From contig JAJZQS010000003.1 in NCBI GenBank assembly GCA_021806745.1, positions 1-49,874 on the forward strand: a DNA stretch of 49,874 nt. Direction: 5' to 3'. The stretch's first letter is position 1. Each line of letters begins with the position of its first letter. The DNA comes from a bacterium (GTDB taxonomy: Bacteria; Elusimicrobiota; Elusimicrobia; UBA1565; UBA9628). The notes beneath the pieces were generated by a model that saw nothing but the letters and a program-made list of their open reading frames with translations, ran no database searches and was not told the origin of the DNA. The position numbers and the translations under genes are program-made. Shown here one piece after another: positions 8,191-17,738 of the stretch.

Positions 8191-9406
8191 CGGGGATCCG
8201 TTTCTTGAAATCTTCGGGAAATCGCTGGAGATAGGCGCGCGAGACCATGCCCACGGTGTCGCCGAGGGCGCAGATCGTCTTGCCGGTGACGTTCTCCCCC
8301 AGGCGCGTCAAGTTCGGGATGTCCTCGCTCACGCCGCCGCCCGACATCACTCGCTCGAGAATCTCCACGGTCCAGACCGCGCCCTCGCGGCAGGGCGTGC
8401 ACTGGCCGCAGGACTCGTGGGCGAGGAAGCGCTCGATGTTGTGCGCGACATCGACCGCGTCGGCGGTCTCGTCGAGAACGATCATGCCGCCCGCGCCCAG
8501 GAAAGTCCCCGCGGCGCGGATCTGGTCGAAGTCGAGCTTCAAATCGAGGTCTTTCTCCATCAGCGGCGGCATCGAGGTGCCGCCGGGAATCACGCACTTG
8601 AGTTTGTGGCCCTCGCGCACGCCGCCGGCCTCGGCCAGAACCGCGCGCAGCGTGCTGCCCATGGGCACCTCGTAAATGCCCGGGTTGCGGACATGTCCGG
8701 AGACGGAAAAGACCACGGTTCCGCCGTTCTTGGGAGAACCGATCTTGGCGAAGGCTTCTCCGCCCTCGCGCAGGATGAACGGCAGCATCGACAAAGTCTC
8801 GACGTTGTTGACGACCGTGGGCTTTCCCATCAACCCGGCGACGGTCGGAAAAGGCGGGGGCTGGCGCGGCCAGGCCTTCTTACCCTCCATGGTTTCCAGA
8901 AGCGCCGTGTCCAGACCCGAAATGTAGGCGCCGGCGCCGCGCATCAAATCGATGGAGGCGTGCTTGGTGAGTCCGGCGGCGTTCGCCTCATCGATGGCGC
9001 GGCGCAAGACGTCGTACTGATTTTGGTATTCGCCGCGGATGAAGATGTAGGTCTCTTTGGCCCCGAGCGCGTGGGCGGCGATGAGCAGGCCCTCGATGAG
9101 TTGGTGCGGCGCGCGCGTGACGAGCACTCGATCCTTGAAGCAGCCGGGCTCGGACTCGTCGCAATTGACGACCACGTAGCGGGGACCCGGAACCTTGTCG
9201 ACGGGAGGCACCGTGCCCCACTTGGCTCCGGTCGGGAATCCCGCGCCGCCGAGGCCGCGCAGGTTGGACTTGAGCACCTCGGCCGTCACCTCGGCGGGAG
9301 CCATCGTCAGCGCCTTGGCCAGGCCCTTGTAGCCGTCCAGGCGGCGGTAGGTCTCAAGCTCGTGGAGCTTGGGCTCGTCGAAATGCTTCGTGAGGATCTT
9401 GGTCAC
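8174..9406 (-). CDS. nuoF: NADH-quinone oxidoreductase subunit F
   Basis: LRGLGGAGFPTGAKW; NCDESEPGCFKDR; ESCGQCTPCREG. Confidence 0.96.
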   Translation of the reverse strand: MTKILTKHFDEPKLHELETYRRLDGYKGLAKALTMAPAEVTAEVLKSNLRGLGGAGFPTGAKWGTVPPVDKVPGPRYVVVNCDESEPGCFKDRVLVTRAPHQLIEGLLIAAHALGAKETYIFIRGEYQNQYDVLRRAIDEANAAGLTKHASIDLMRGAGAYISGLDTALLETMEGKKAWPRQPPPFPTVAGLMGKPTVVNNVETLSMLPFILREGGEAFAKIGSPKNGGTVVFSVSGHVRNPGIYEVPMGSTLRAVLAEAGGVREGHKLKCVIPGGTSMPPLMEKDLDLKLDFDQIRAAGTFLGAGGMIVLDETADAVDVAHNIERFLAHESCGQCTPCREGAVWTVEILERVMSGGGVSEDIPNLTRLGENVTGKTICALGDTVGMVSRAYLQRFPEDFKKRIPDGQKS

Positions 9407-9897
9407 TTCTTGCCTTTTTTAAGCGCGGCGATCGCGGCCGCGTCCGCGCGGCCGATGAGGCGGTCGTTGACGAGCAGGGCCGGCGCCTGCTCGCAGGCGC
9501 CCAGGCACTCCATCGCCTCCCAGGAAAATTCCCCGTCCGCGGTGCAGGTCTTTTCCGGCACGCCCAAAGTCTCGCGCAGCGCCTTTTCGGCCGCGTCGGA
9601 GCCGGCCAGCCAGCACGACAGGCCGTGGCAGAGGCCCACGCGCTTGCGCCCGGTCTGCCACTGCGTGAAGCTCGGGAAAAAAGTGGCCACGCCCCAGACG
9701 CGGTTGAACGGCAGGCCGAAGATCTCGGCCACGCGCGCGGCGTCGGCCTCGGTGATGCGGCGGTGCCAGTCCTGGACCGCGCGCAAAGCCTCGACCAAGC
9801 CCATGTTCGAGTGCGGGTAGCGCTTGGTCCAGGCGACGAGCTCCTTCTCCTGCTCCGGCGTGAACGGCGTCTTCGACTTGGTCGCGGTCGCGCTCAT
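9403..9897 (-). CDS. nuoE: NADH-quinone oxidoreductase subunit E
   Basis: WGVATFFPSF; CHGLSCWLAGS; ECLGACEQAPALLVND. Confidence 0.92.
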   Translation of the reverse strand: MSATATKSKTPFTPEQEKELVAWTKRYPHSNMGLVEALRAVQDWHRRITEADAARVAEIFGLPFNRVWGVATFFPSFTQWQTGRKRVGLCHGLSCWLAGSDAAEKALRETLGVPEKTCTADGEFSWEAMECLGACEQAPALLVNDRLIGRADAAAIAALKKGKK

Positions 9898-11243
9898 CGG
9901 TCCAACTCCCCGGCGATCATGTTCACCGAGCCGAACGTGGGGATCACGTCGGCGATCATCGAGCCGCGCAGCAGGTGCGGCAGCGCGGCCATGATGTAGA
10001 GGCACGGCGGCCGGCAGCGCACGCGGTAAGGGCCGTCGGAGCCGTCGCTGACGATGTGAAAGCCCAACTCCCCGTTGCCGCCCTCGACGGCGAAGTATCC
10101 CTCGGACGGCGGGATCTTGATGCCCCAGCTCCACATGACCAGCTCGAAATGGTTCATCAAGCCTTCGATGTTGCCGTAGGTCTGCTCCTTGGGCGGCAAG
10201 GTCGCCCAGCGGTCGGGGGCGCGCACCACGCCGAAGGTGTCCTTGCCCATGCCTTCGAGAGTCTTGTCCACCTTGGCCGAGTACTTCTGAAGCAGGGCGG
10301 TGTCGCCGCGCTTGCCCATGTCCTCGAACTCGTAGGCGTATTTCATCTCGGCCGCCGAAAGCGAGTGCGGGCCCTCGGGAATCTGCTTGAGCGCCTGCTC
10401 GATGATGCGCAGCGACTGCTCGATCTCGGCCATCCGGCACAGGTAGCGGTCGAAGTTGTCGCCGGTCGTGCCGACGGGAATCTCGAAGTCGAAGCGGTCG
10501 TAGATCAGATACGGGTGCGCGCGGCGCACGTCGTAGGGCACGCCGGAGGAGCGCAGGAACGGGCCGGTCACGCCGAAGGCGAGGGCGTCCTCCTTGCTCA
10601 GCACGCCGGTCCCGTCCACGCGGTCCATGAAGATGCGGTTGCGCGTCAGCAGTCGGTCGGACTCTGAGACGGCCTCGCGCACCTGGGCCGCGACGACCGC
10701 GAATTTTTCGGCGAAATCGGGCGGCAGGTCGCCCTTGACGCCGCCCACGCGCGTGAACGCGGTCGTGATGCGGGCGCCGGTCAGTTGGTCGACGAGTTGA
10801 TACAGGTACTCGCGCGCCTTGATCATGTACAGGAACACCGTGAAGGCGCCCAGCTCCATCGCCGAGGCGCCCACGCAGGTCAGGTGGTCGGTCACGCGCG
10901 AGATTTCGCAGGCGATCACGCGTATGTACTGGCCGCGCTCGGGGACCTCGATGCCGGCCAGGCGCTCCACGGCCAGCGCGTAGCCGACGTTGTTGATCAG
11001 AGGCGAGACATAGTTGAGCCGGTCGGTCCAGGGCACGACGTTGTTCCAAGTCTCGGATTCGGCGTGCTTCTCGAAGGCTCGGTGCAGGTAGCCGATCTCG
11101 CAGTCGACGTCGACGATGCGCTCGCCTTCGAGCTCCAGCATGAGGCGCACGACGCCGTGCATGGCCGGGTGCTGGGGACCCATGTTGAGCATGAAGGTCC
11201 TGCGGTCGCGTGCGGCGGGAGCGTCGGCGGTGGTCGTGGTCAT
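9894..11243 (-). CDS. nuoD: NADH-quinone oxidoreductase subunit D
   Basis: NMGPQHPAMHGVVRLMLELEGE; RRAHPYLIYDRFDFEIPVG. Confidence 0.96.
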   Translation of the reverse strand: MTTTTADAPAARDRRTFMLNMGPQHPAMHGVVRLMLELEGERIVDVDCEIGYLHRAFEKHAESETWNNVVPWTDRLNYVSPLINNVGYALAVERLAGIEVPERGQYIRVIACEISRVTDHLTCVGASAMELGAFTVFLYMIKAREYLYQLVDQLTGARITTAFTRVGGVKGDLPPDFAEKFAVVAAQVREAVSESDRLLTRNRIFMDRVDGTGVLSKEDALAFGVTGPFLRSSGVPYDVRRAHPYLIYDRFDFEIPVGTTGDNFDRYLCRMAEIEQSLRIIEQALKQIPEGPHSLSAAEMKYAYEFEDMGKRGDTALLQKYSAKVDKTLEGMGKDTFGVVRAPDRWATLPPKEQTYGNIEGLMNHFELVMWSWGIKIPPSEGYFAVEGGNGELGFHIVSDGSDGPYRVRCRPPCLYIMAALPHLLRGSMIADVIPTFGSVNMIAGELDR

Positions 11244-11244
11244 G

Positions 11245-11379
11245 TCAGAACCTGATCTTGGGCAAAGTCAGGAAATCTTTCTTGAAGCCCGTCTCGGTGT
11301 TGCGCATGCTGATGGTGCTGCAGCCCGCCGCAGCCAGCGCCAGCGCGAGGAGCAGACCCAGGGGAGCGATCATTCTCAT
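11245..11379 (-). CDS. 44-aa predicted lipoprotein embedded between nuoC and nuoD
   Basis: MRMIAPLGLLLALALAAAGCSTISMRNTETGFKKDFLTLPKIRF*; lipobox LAAAGC; ATGA overlap with nuoC, 1-nt gap to nuoD. Confidence 0.75.
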   Translation of the reverse strand: MRMIAPLGLLLALALAAAGCSTISMRNTETGFKKDFLTLPKIRF

Positions 11380-11867
11380 TCCCCCACGACCGTCGGGCGC
11401 AGAATGTTGAACGACGGGCTGTCGGCCTTCTCGCCGCTCTTGGGGCCGATCAGCGGCTGGCGCTTGGCGATCGGATAATCCTTGCGCAGCGGGTGGCCGA
11501 CGAAGGATTCGTACATCAAAAGACGCTTGATGTCGGGCCGGTCGATGAAACCGACGCCGAACATGTCCCAAACCTCGCGCTCCAGCCAGTCCGCGACCGG
11601 CCACAGGTCGCGCACCGAGCGCAGGACCGGCTCGACGCCCACCGCGCAGTGGACCTCGACGCGGCCCAGATCGCGGCCTTCGGCCGCGTCGAGCTTCATG
11701 ACGCGATAGATCACATCGAAACGCGGCTCGCGCTTGAGCGCGAGATAGTCGACGCAGGTGAGGTCGACGAGCACGTTGTAGCCCTCGGCCTTCAGCGCGG
11801 CCATCCCATCGTGGAGGTCCGCCGCGGCGATGTCTCGCCGCTCGCCCGCAATCGCCGCACCGCTCAT
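11376..11867 (-). CDS. nuoC: NADH-quinone oxidoreductase subunit C
   Basis: DLTCVDYLALKREPRFDVIYRV; DWLEREVWDMFGVGFIDRPDIKRLLMYESFVGHPLRKDYP. Confidence 0.95.
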   Translation of the reverse strand: MSGAAIAGERRDIAAADLHDGMAALKAEGYNVLVDLTCVDYLALKREPRFDVIYRVMKLDAAEGRDLGRVEVHCAVGVEPVLRSVRDLWPVADWLEREVWDMFGVGFIDRPDIKRLLMYESFVGHPLRKDYPIAKRQPLIGPKSGEKADSPSFNILRPTVVGE

Positions 11868-12364
11868 CCCAGGACCTCCGTGGTCCGCCGCGGCCGTCCA
11901 CCGGTCTTTTGGATTTTCTCCTGAAGAAGAACCAGGCCCTGGATCACGGTCTCGGGACGCGGCGGGCAACCGGGGATGTAGAGATCCACCGGCACGATCG
12001 TGTCGATGCCCTGCACCGTCGAGTAGTTGTTGTAGAAGCCGCCGGTGCACGTGCACACGCCGAAGGCGATCACCCACTTGGGCTCGGCCATCTGGTCGTA
12101 GATGCGGCGCAAGACGGGCGCGATCTTGTGGCTGATCGTGCCCACCACCATCAGGCAGTCGGCCTGGCGCGGCGAGAAGCGCGGGAAGCCCGCGCCGAAG
12201 CGATCCAAATCGTAATGGCTGGCGGCCGTGGACATGAACTCCATGCCGCAACAGGCGGTCACGAACGGGTACTGGAAGATCGAGTACTTGCGCGCCCAGC
12301 CCAGCGCCGCGTCGATCTGAGTGGTCATCGTGCCCGCGGGCGCGATCGTCTCTTCTAGCGGCAT
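11864..12364 (-). CDS. nuoB: NADH-quinone oxidoreductase subunit B
   Basis: FVTACCGMEFM; GVCTCTGGFYNNYSTVQGIDTIVPVDLYIPGCPPRPE. Confidence 0.95.
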   Translation of the reverse strand: MPLEETIAPAGTMTTQIDAALGWARKYSIFQYPFVTACCGMEFMSTAASHYDLDRFGAGFPRFSPRQADCLMVVGTISHKIAPVLRRIYDQMAEPKWVIAFGVCTCTGGFYNNYSTVQGIDTIVPVDLYIPGCPPRPETVIQGLVLLQEKIQKTGGRPRRTTEVLG

Positions 12365-12717
12365 TCCAGGACTCCCTTGCGCCAGAAATAGGCCAGCATC
12401 ATCAAAACAACGACGGTGAAGGCCGTGATCGCCCAAAGCGCGGCCAAATCCAGAGAACCGCGGTTGAGCGCCCAGGGCAGGAAAAACGCCAGGTCCACGT
12501 CGAAGACCACGAACAAGACCGCGAAGCGGTGGTAGAGGGCGGTCATGCGTTCGTGAGCCGGAGACAGCGGCGGCATGCCGGTCTCATAGGGCATGTCCGC
12601 GTCCCCGCGGTGAACGGAGTGCGGGCCCAGGAGCTTGCCGGCGCTGATGAACACCCCGGTCAGGCCCAGCACGGCCAACGCGTCGACGGCCAGAGCGAAC
12701 AGCGCGATCGAGTTCAC
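12355..12717 (-). CDS. nuoA: NADH-quinone oxidoreductase subunit A (GTG start)
   Basis: PYETGMPPL; FVVFDVDLAFFLPWA. Confidence 0.92.
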   Translation of the reverse strand: MNSIALFALAVDALAVLGLTGVFISAGKLLGPHSVHRGDADMPYETGMPPLSPAHERMTALYHRFAVLFVVFDVDLAFFLPWALNRGSLDLAALWAITAFTVVVLMMLAYFWRKGVLECR

Positions 12718-14066
12718 GGGCGAATCCTCAACAGCGGCGCCAAACCAAGGACGACGGCGCCAACCGCGCACGCCAGCACCAAGATGCGTTCCCGCGCGCG
12801 CGCGGACGCGTCGATGGGAGCGCAGTTCGCGGCCGGGACTTCGAAATACATGTCGCGCACCAAGCCCAGATAGTAGCCCAGAGACACGATCGAGGCCAGC
12901 GCCGCCAGCGCGGCCGGCCAGACGAGGCCGGCGCGCAGGGACTGCCAGAACACGAGCAGCTTGGCCATGAATCCGCCCGTGGGCGGGATGCCGCCCAGAG
13001 CGAAGAGCAATGCAGCGAAAGCCGCCGCCGTTCCACCCGAGCGCGCGGCCCACCCCTTGAGGTCGTCGCGCGTCTGCACTCCGGTCGCGGCGACGAACAA
13101 AAACGCGCCATTGCTCATCAGCGCGTAGGCGGCCAGATAGAACAGGATCGCCCGCAGAGCGTCCGGATCTCCGCCAAGACGCGCCCACGCGCCCACGCCC
13201 AGAACCAGCAGTCCCGCGTGGGACAAAGACGAGTAGGCGAGCAGGCGCCGCAGGCCCTTCTGGCGCAGCGCCAGCGCGGCGCCGTAGAGCGCGGTGGCCG
13301 CGCCCAGCCACGGCAGAACGACCGCGAACATCGGATCCGGCGCGATCTGAACCAGCCGGACCAGGAAGAGCACGGCCGCCGCCTTCATGGACGTCGACAG
13401 AAAACCCGAGACTTCCGGGGAGGCCGCCTCATACACGTCGGGCAGCCACCAGTGCAGGGGCACCGCGCCGATCTTGAAAAGCGCCGCCGCGGCCATCAAG
13501 GACACTCCCGCGCGGCCCAGGCCGCCGAGCGCGCCGGCGCCCGGCCCCAAACGCCCCGTCTCGCCGTAGTAGAGCGCGAGGCCGAACAGGAACAGCGCCC
13601 CGGCCATCGCGCCCGCGAAGAAGTACTTGACCGCCGCCTCGAGCCTGCGCGAGCGGCCCTGCGCGCCGGCGCGCGCGACCAAGAGGTAGGCCGGCAGCGA
13701 CATGAACTCCAGGCCCACGAAGAGCATCACCAAATTCCCGGCCGCGCACAACAGACCCATGCCCAAGGTCGCGCCCAGAAACAGCGCCGTCTCCACGTCA
13801 TCGCCGGACGAGCAAATCGCCAACGGCAACGCGCCCGCGTAGATGACCAACTGCCAAGCCAGACCCTTGAAATCGACGTCGACAAGCGGCGGCAGATAGG
13901 CCGGCACGACCAAGCGCAACGCCGCGAGCGCGGCCAGCGGAGCCAGCACGGCCAGCGCTCGCGCCCACATCGGGCTTGGCCGCGCCATCAGCCCCAGACC
14001 CAGCGCGCCGAACACGCCCGCGGCCAAGACCGCCTGCGGCGCCAACGCGATCGCGAGTCCGGTCAT
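12714..14066 (-). CDS. nuoN: NADH-quinone oxidoreductase subunit N
   Basis: LFVGLEFMSLPAYLL; AALFKIGAVPLHWWLPDVYEAASPEVSGFLS; LGGIPPTGGFMAKLLVF. Confidence 0.93.
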   Translation of the reverse strand: MTGLAIALAPQAVLAAGVFGALGLGLMARPSPMWARALAVLAPLAALAALRLVVPAYLPPLVDVDFKGLAWQLVIYAGALPLAICSSGDDVETALFLGATLGMGLLCAAGNLVMLFVGLEFMSLPAYLLVARAGAQGRSRRLEAAVKYFFAGAMAGALFLFGLALYYGETGRLGPGAGALGGLGRAGVSLMAAAALFKIGAVPLHWWLPDVYEAASPEVSGFLSTSMKAAAVLFLVRLVQIAPDPMFAVVLPWLGAATALYGAALALRQKGLRRLLAYSSLSHAGLLVLGVGAWARLGGDPDALRAILFYLAAYALMSNGAFLFVAATGVQTRDDLKGWAARSGGTAAAFAALLFALGGIPPTGGFMAKLLVFWQSLRAGLVWPAALAALASIVSLGYYLGLVRDMYFEVPAANCAPIDASARARERILVLACAVGAVVLGLAPLLRIRP

Positions 14067-15523
14067 CGCACAAGCCCCTGCAGCGACGGCGCCAGCGTCG
14101 CCAGCCACGGCTGCGGCGCCAAGCCGATCCACAACATCAACGCGCACAGCGTCCACAGGATGGCCGACTCGCGCCCGCCCAAATCGAAGACTTTCGGACT
14201 GACGGAATTGGGCCCCTCGGCCGCCCAGAACACGGATTGGAACGCGGGCAACGCGTACGCGGCGGCCAAGGTCACGCCGATCGCGCCGATGAGAGCGTAG
14301 AAAGGAAGGCCGCCGAAGAGAATCGGCGACTGCGCCGCGCCCGACAGGCACATGAACTCGCCGACGAAGCCGTTGAGCCCCGGCAATCCGATGGAGGCCA
14401 GGATCGAGAAGCCGAAGAAGAAGGCCATGCGCGGCGCGCGCGTGGCCAGCGCACCGAAGTCGGAAAGGCCGCGGCGGTGAGCGCGCTCGTAGAGGAAACC
14501 CACGAGCAAAAACAGCGCGCCCGTCGTGACGCCGTGGTTGATCATCAGCAAGGCCGCTCCGGCCAGTCCCTGAGCGGTCCCGGAGAAAACCCCGATGAGG
14601 CAAAAACCCAGATGCGCGATCGATGAATAGGCGATCAGACGCTTGAGGTCGGTCTGCGCCATCGCGCACAGAGCGCCGTAAACCGCGTTGACGCCGGCAA
14701 GCAGCGCCAGGATCGGCATCCACGCCGCGGCCGCTCCCGGCACCAGCGGCAACGCCACGCGAATGATGCCGTAAACCCCCATCTTGAGCATCACGCCGGC
14801 CAGCATCACCGAGCCGGCGGCGGGCGCTTCGGTGTGGGCGTCGGGAAGCCAGGTGTGCAGCGGCACCATCGGCACTTTCACGCCGAAGCCCGCCATCAGC
14901 GCCAGCAAAATCCACGGCGCGCCCGCGCCCAAGTCCGTGCCGGTCAGTTCCGGCAGGCTCCAAGTCCACACGCCCGTCGCGCGCTGATGGGCGATCACGA
15001 CGGCAAGCAAAGCCAGCAGCATGAAAATCGAGCCGGTGAAGGTGAACAGGAAGAATTTCAGCGCCGCCTTGCGCCGGTTGTCCGAACCCCAGAGGCCGAT
15101 GATGAAGAACATCGGAATCAACGAGGCCTCCCAGAACACGTAGAAGAGGAAAAGGTCGCGGGCGAGGAAGACACCGTTGACCGCCGCGGCCAGCGCTTGG
15201 AACGCCGCCCAGTAGCCGGCGGGAACCTCGAGCTCCCAGGACGCGAACGCGCAGATCAGGTTCAGGAACGCGGTCAGCGCGACCAGCGCCAGCGAAAGGC
15301 CGTCGGCCGACAACGAATAGGAAATTCCAAACAACCCCGACGCGCCGCCCTCCACGAGCAGGCCCGCGCCGTGGGAGACCAAGATCGGCCTCAGCGCGGC
15401 CATGGAAAGTCCCAACGCGGCCAGGCTGAAAACGAGCGCGGTCCAGCGCGCCGCGCGCCCCGACAGCGCGCACGCCGCAGCTCCCAGCGCCGGCACGGCC
15501 CACAGCGAGGTCAACAGGCTCAT
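14063..15523 (-). CDS. nuoM: NADH-quinone oxidoreductase subunit M
   Basis: FLFYVFWEASLIPMFFIIGLWG; FGVKVPMVPLHTWLPDAHTEAPAAGSVMLAG; GLPGLNGFVGEFM. Confidence 0.95.
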   Translation of the reverse strand: MSLLTSLWAVPALGAAACALSGRAARWTALVFSLAALGLSMAALRPILVSHGAGLLVEGGASGLFGISYSLSADGLSLALVALTAFLNLICAFASWELEVPAGYWAAFQALAAAVNGVFLARDLFLFYVFWEASLIPMFFIIGLWGSDNRRKAALKFFLFTFTGSIFMLLALLAVVIAHQRATGVWTWSLPELTGTDLGAGAPWILLALMAGFGVKVPMVPLHTWLPDAHTEAPAAGSVMLAGVMLKMGVYGIIRVALPLVPGAAAAWMPILALLAGVNAVYGALCAMAQTDLKRLIAYSSIAHLGFCLIGVFSGTAQGLAGAALLMINHGVTTGALFLLVGFLYERAHRRGLSDFGALATRAPRMAFFFGFSILASIGLPGLNGFVGEFMCLSGAAQSPILFGGLPFYALIGAIGVTLAAAYALPAFQSVFWAAEGPNSVSPKVFDLGGRESAILWTLCALMLWIGLAPQPWLATLAPSLQGLVR

Positions 15524-17445
15524 CGCGCCGCCCCCAAGGCCAGCAGCAGCGCCGCACCGGCCGCCATCCACCACAAAGCCTCGTTCAACCGGCCGCGTGC
15601 GGCGTCGGAAAACAACGAGCCCGCGGCCTGCACGACGCGGCCGCTGCCCTCGATGGCGCCGTCCCACCACTTCTTGTCGAGCACGCGCCCGACGAAATCC
15701 GCCAGCGACGACACGCCGCGCGCAAACCAGTCCACCAAGGTCTTCCAGCCGAAATCGGAGTCGAACACGCGCTCGAGCGCCGGCGAGGACTTGCGCCAGC
15801 GCCAGTCCCAGCCCGCGTCAACCATCGTCAGCGCGTAGGCCGCGGCGGCGCCCAGAGCGGCCATGCCCATGCCGATGAGCAGCGCCTTCAGCGCGACGCC
15901 GGGAATTTCCGTGGAGCCGGGAAGATTCATCGTCTGCGCGTAGCCGGGAATGCCCACCGGCAGCGCCGTCCAGCCGCCGGCGACGAGAGTCTCGACGACC
16001 GGCCGAGCGGCGCCGATGACGACCGCGCCCAACGCCAGCAGCCCGACCGGCGCCAAAAGGCCAGAGCCGGACTCGTGCGGGTGCGCCGAAAGGCCTTTCT
16101 GCTCCGGACGCTCTCCGTGGAAGGTCAAGAACAGCATCCGGAAGATGTAGAACGCCGAGCCCGCCGAGATCAGCAGGCCCGACAGCGCGAACAACCCTCC
16201 ACGCTCCATCGCCGCATCGACGATCGCGTCCTTGCTGAAAAACCCTCCGAACGGGAAAATGCCGGCCAGCGACAGCGACGCCGCGACGAAAAACACGTAG
16301 GTCCACGGCAGGGCCTTGCGCCAACCGCCCACCTCGTCGACGTTGGCCGTGGGCTGGTGAATCGCGTGGCCGACGTTGCCCGCGCAAAGGAACAACGCCG
16401 CCTTGAAGAATCCGTGCACGATCAGATGGAAGATCGCCACCGACACGCGGCCCAGCCCCAGCGCCAGCATCATCAGGCCCAGGTGGCTGACGGTCGAGTA
16501 CGCGAGGATGCGCTTGAGGTCCTTGCGCGTGCCCGCGACGATCGCCGAGGAGACCGCGGTGAACGCACCGATTCCGGCCACGAGGTCGGGCAGGCCCGGC
16601 ACCGCCGCGATCAGCGGCCAGGAGCGCACGAGCAAAAAAACGCCGGCCGTCACCATGGTGGCCGCGTGCATCAGCGCCGAGGTGGGCGTGGGGCCTTCCA
16701 TCGCGTCGGGCAGCCAGAAATAGAGCGGGAACTGCGCGGACTTCGCGCACGCGGCCCAGATCAACAGCAAACCGATGGCCGGCAAGAACTGCGGCGCATG
16801 TCCCGCGGCCGTCGCACGCGCAACCAGGAAATAAAGGAGGTGGAAGTGCGTGATCTTGAAGGAGTCGATGATCAGCAGGATGGCCAGCAGGAAGCCGAAG
16901 TCACCGACGCGGTTCGTCAGGAACGCCTTCAGCGCGGCCTTGCGCGCGCTTTCCTTGTGGTACCAGAAACCGATGAGCAGATAGGACGCCGCGCCGACCA
17001 GTTCCCAGAAGAGGTAGAGCTGAACGTAGTTGTTGGCGGTGAGAAGCCCGATCATCGCCAGGAAAAACAGATGGAAGACCAGCATGAAGCGAGAAAAACC
17101 AGGGTCTCCCTCCATGTAGGACGCCGCGTAGAGGTGTATGAGCGAGCCGACCACGGCCACCATCGACAAGACGGCCACCCCGGGGCCGTCGATGCGCAGG
17201 CCGAAGTCCACGCCCCAGGAGCCGACTCCCGCCCAACGGTAAAAATTCAGGTCGAAACTTCCGCCCATCAGCACGCGCTGAAGCAGCAGCAGCGCGCAAA
17301 CGGTCACGACCGCGCAGGAGGCGAGAATGGGCAGGTGCGTCCACTCGGGTTTGAGCGGGCGCACGACGAACATCCCGATCAAGATCGCGCTCACGGGCGC
17401 CAAGAAAAGCAACCATGCCGCCCACGGCACTTGAGCGGCGTTCAT
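15520..17445 (-). CDS. nuoL: NADH-quinone oxidoreductase subunit L
   Basis: LYLFWELVGAASYLLIGFW; SAQFPLYFWLPDAMEGPTPTSALMHAATMVTAGVFLL; GIFPFGGFFSKDAI. Confidence 0.96.
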   Translation of the reverse strand: MNAAQVPWAAWLLFLAPVSAILIGMFVVRPLKPEWTHLPILASCAVVTVCALLLLQRVLMGGSFDLNFYRWAGVGSWGVDFGLRIDGPGVAVLSMVAVVGSLIHLYAASYMEGDPGFSRFMLVFHLFFLAMIGLLTANNYVQLYLFWELVGAASYLLIGFWYHKESARKAALKAFLTNRVGDFGFLLAILLIIDSFKITHFHLLYFLVARATAAGHAPQFLPAIGLLLIWAACAKSAQFPLYFWLPDAMEGPTPTSALMHAATMVTAGVFLLVRSWPLIAAVPGLPDLVAGIGAFTAVSSAIVAGTRKDLKRILAYSTVSHLGLMMLALGLGRVSVAIFHLIVHGFFKAALFLCAGNVGHAIHQPTANVDEVGGWRKALPWTYVFFVAASLSLAGIFPFGGFFSKDAIVDAAMERGGLFALSGLLISAGSAFYIFRMLFLTFHGERPEQKGLSAHPHESGSGLLAPVGLLALGAVVIGAARPVVETLVAGGWTALPVGIPGYAQTMNLPGSTEIPGVALKALLIGMGMAALGAAAAYALTMVDAGWDWRWRKSSPALERVFDSDFGWKTLVDWFARGVSSLADFVGRVLDKKWWDGAIEGSGRVVQAAGSLFSDAARGRLNEALWWMAAGAALLLALGAAR

Positions 17446-17738
17446 CCGCGCAACTCCGAAAGCTCGCCCGCGTCGAGGCCACGCCCCGAGCGCAAAACGC
17501 GCAGGATCAGCGACAAGCCCACCACCGCCTCGGCCGCCGCGACGGCCAGAACGACGGCCACCGCGGCCAGCGCCTCGGGGTCCATGAAGCGGCAGGCGCC
17601 CCGCACGAGCGCCAAGTCGGCCGCCGCCACCATCAACTCGACGCCCAACAGCATCGCCAACATCTGGCGGCGCAACACGACCGTCGCCAGGCCCACCGCG
17701 AACAGAGCGCCCGAGGTCGCCCAAACCGCGCCGCTCAC
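17442..17738 (-). CDS. nuoK: NADH-quinone oxidoreductase subunit K (GTG start)
   Basis: RRQMLAMLLGVELMVAAADLAL...VAAAEAVVGLSLIL. Confidence 0.85.
   Translation of the reverse strand: MSGAVWATSGALFAVGLATVVLRRQMLAMLLGVELMVAAADLALVRGACRFMDPEALAAVAVVLAVAAAEAVVGLSLILRVLRSGRGLDAGELSELRG

Noticed and set aside
6787-9820. Plus-strand ORFs 6787-8208 and 8093-9820
   Set aside because: Antisense to nuoG, nuoF and nuoE, which have unambiguous motifs.
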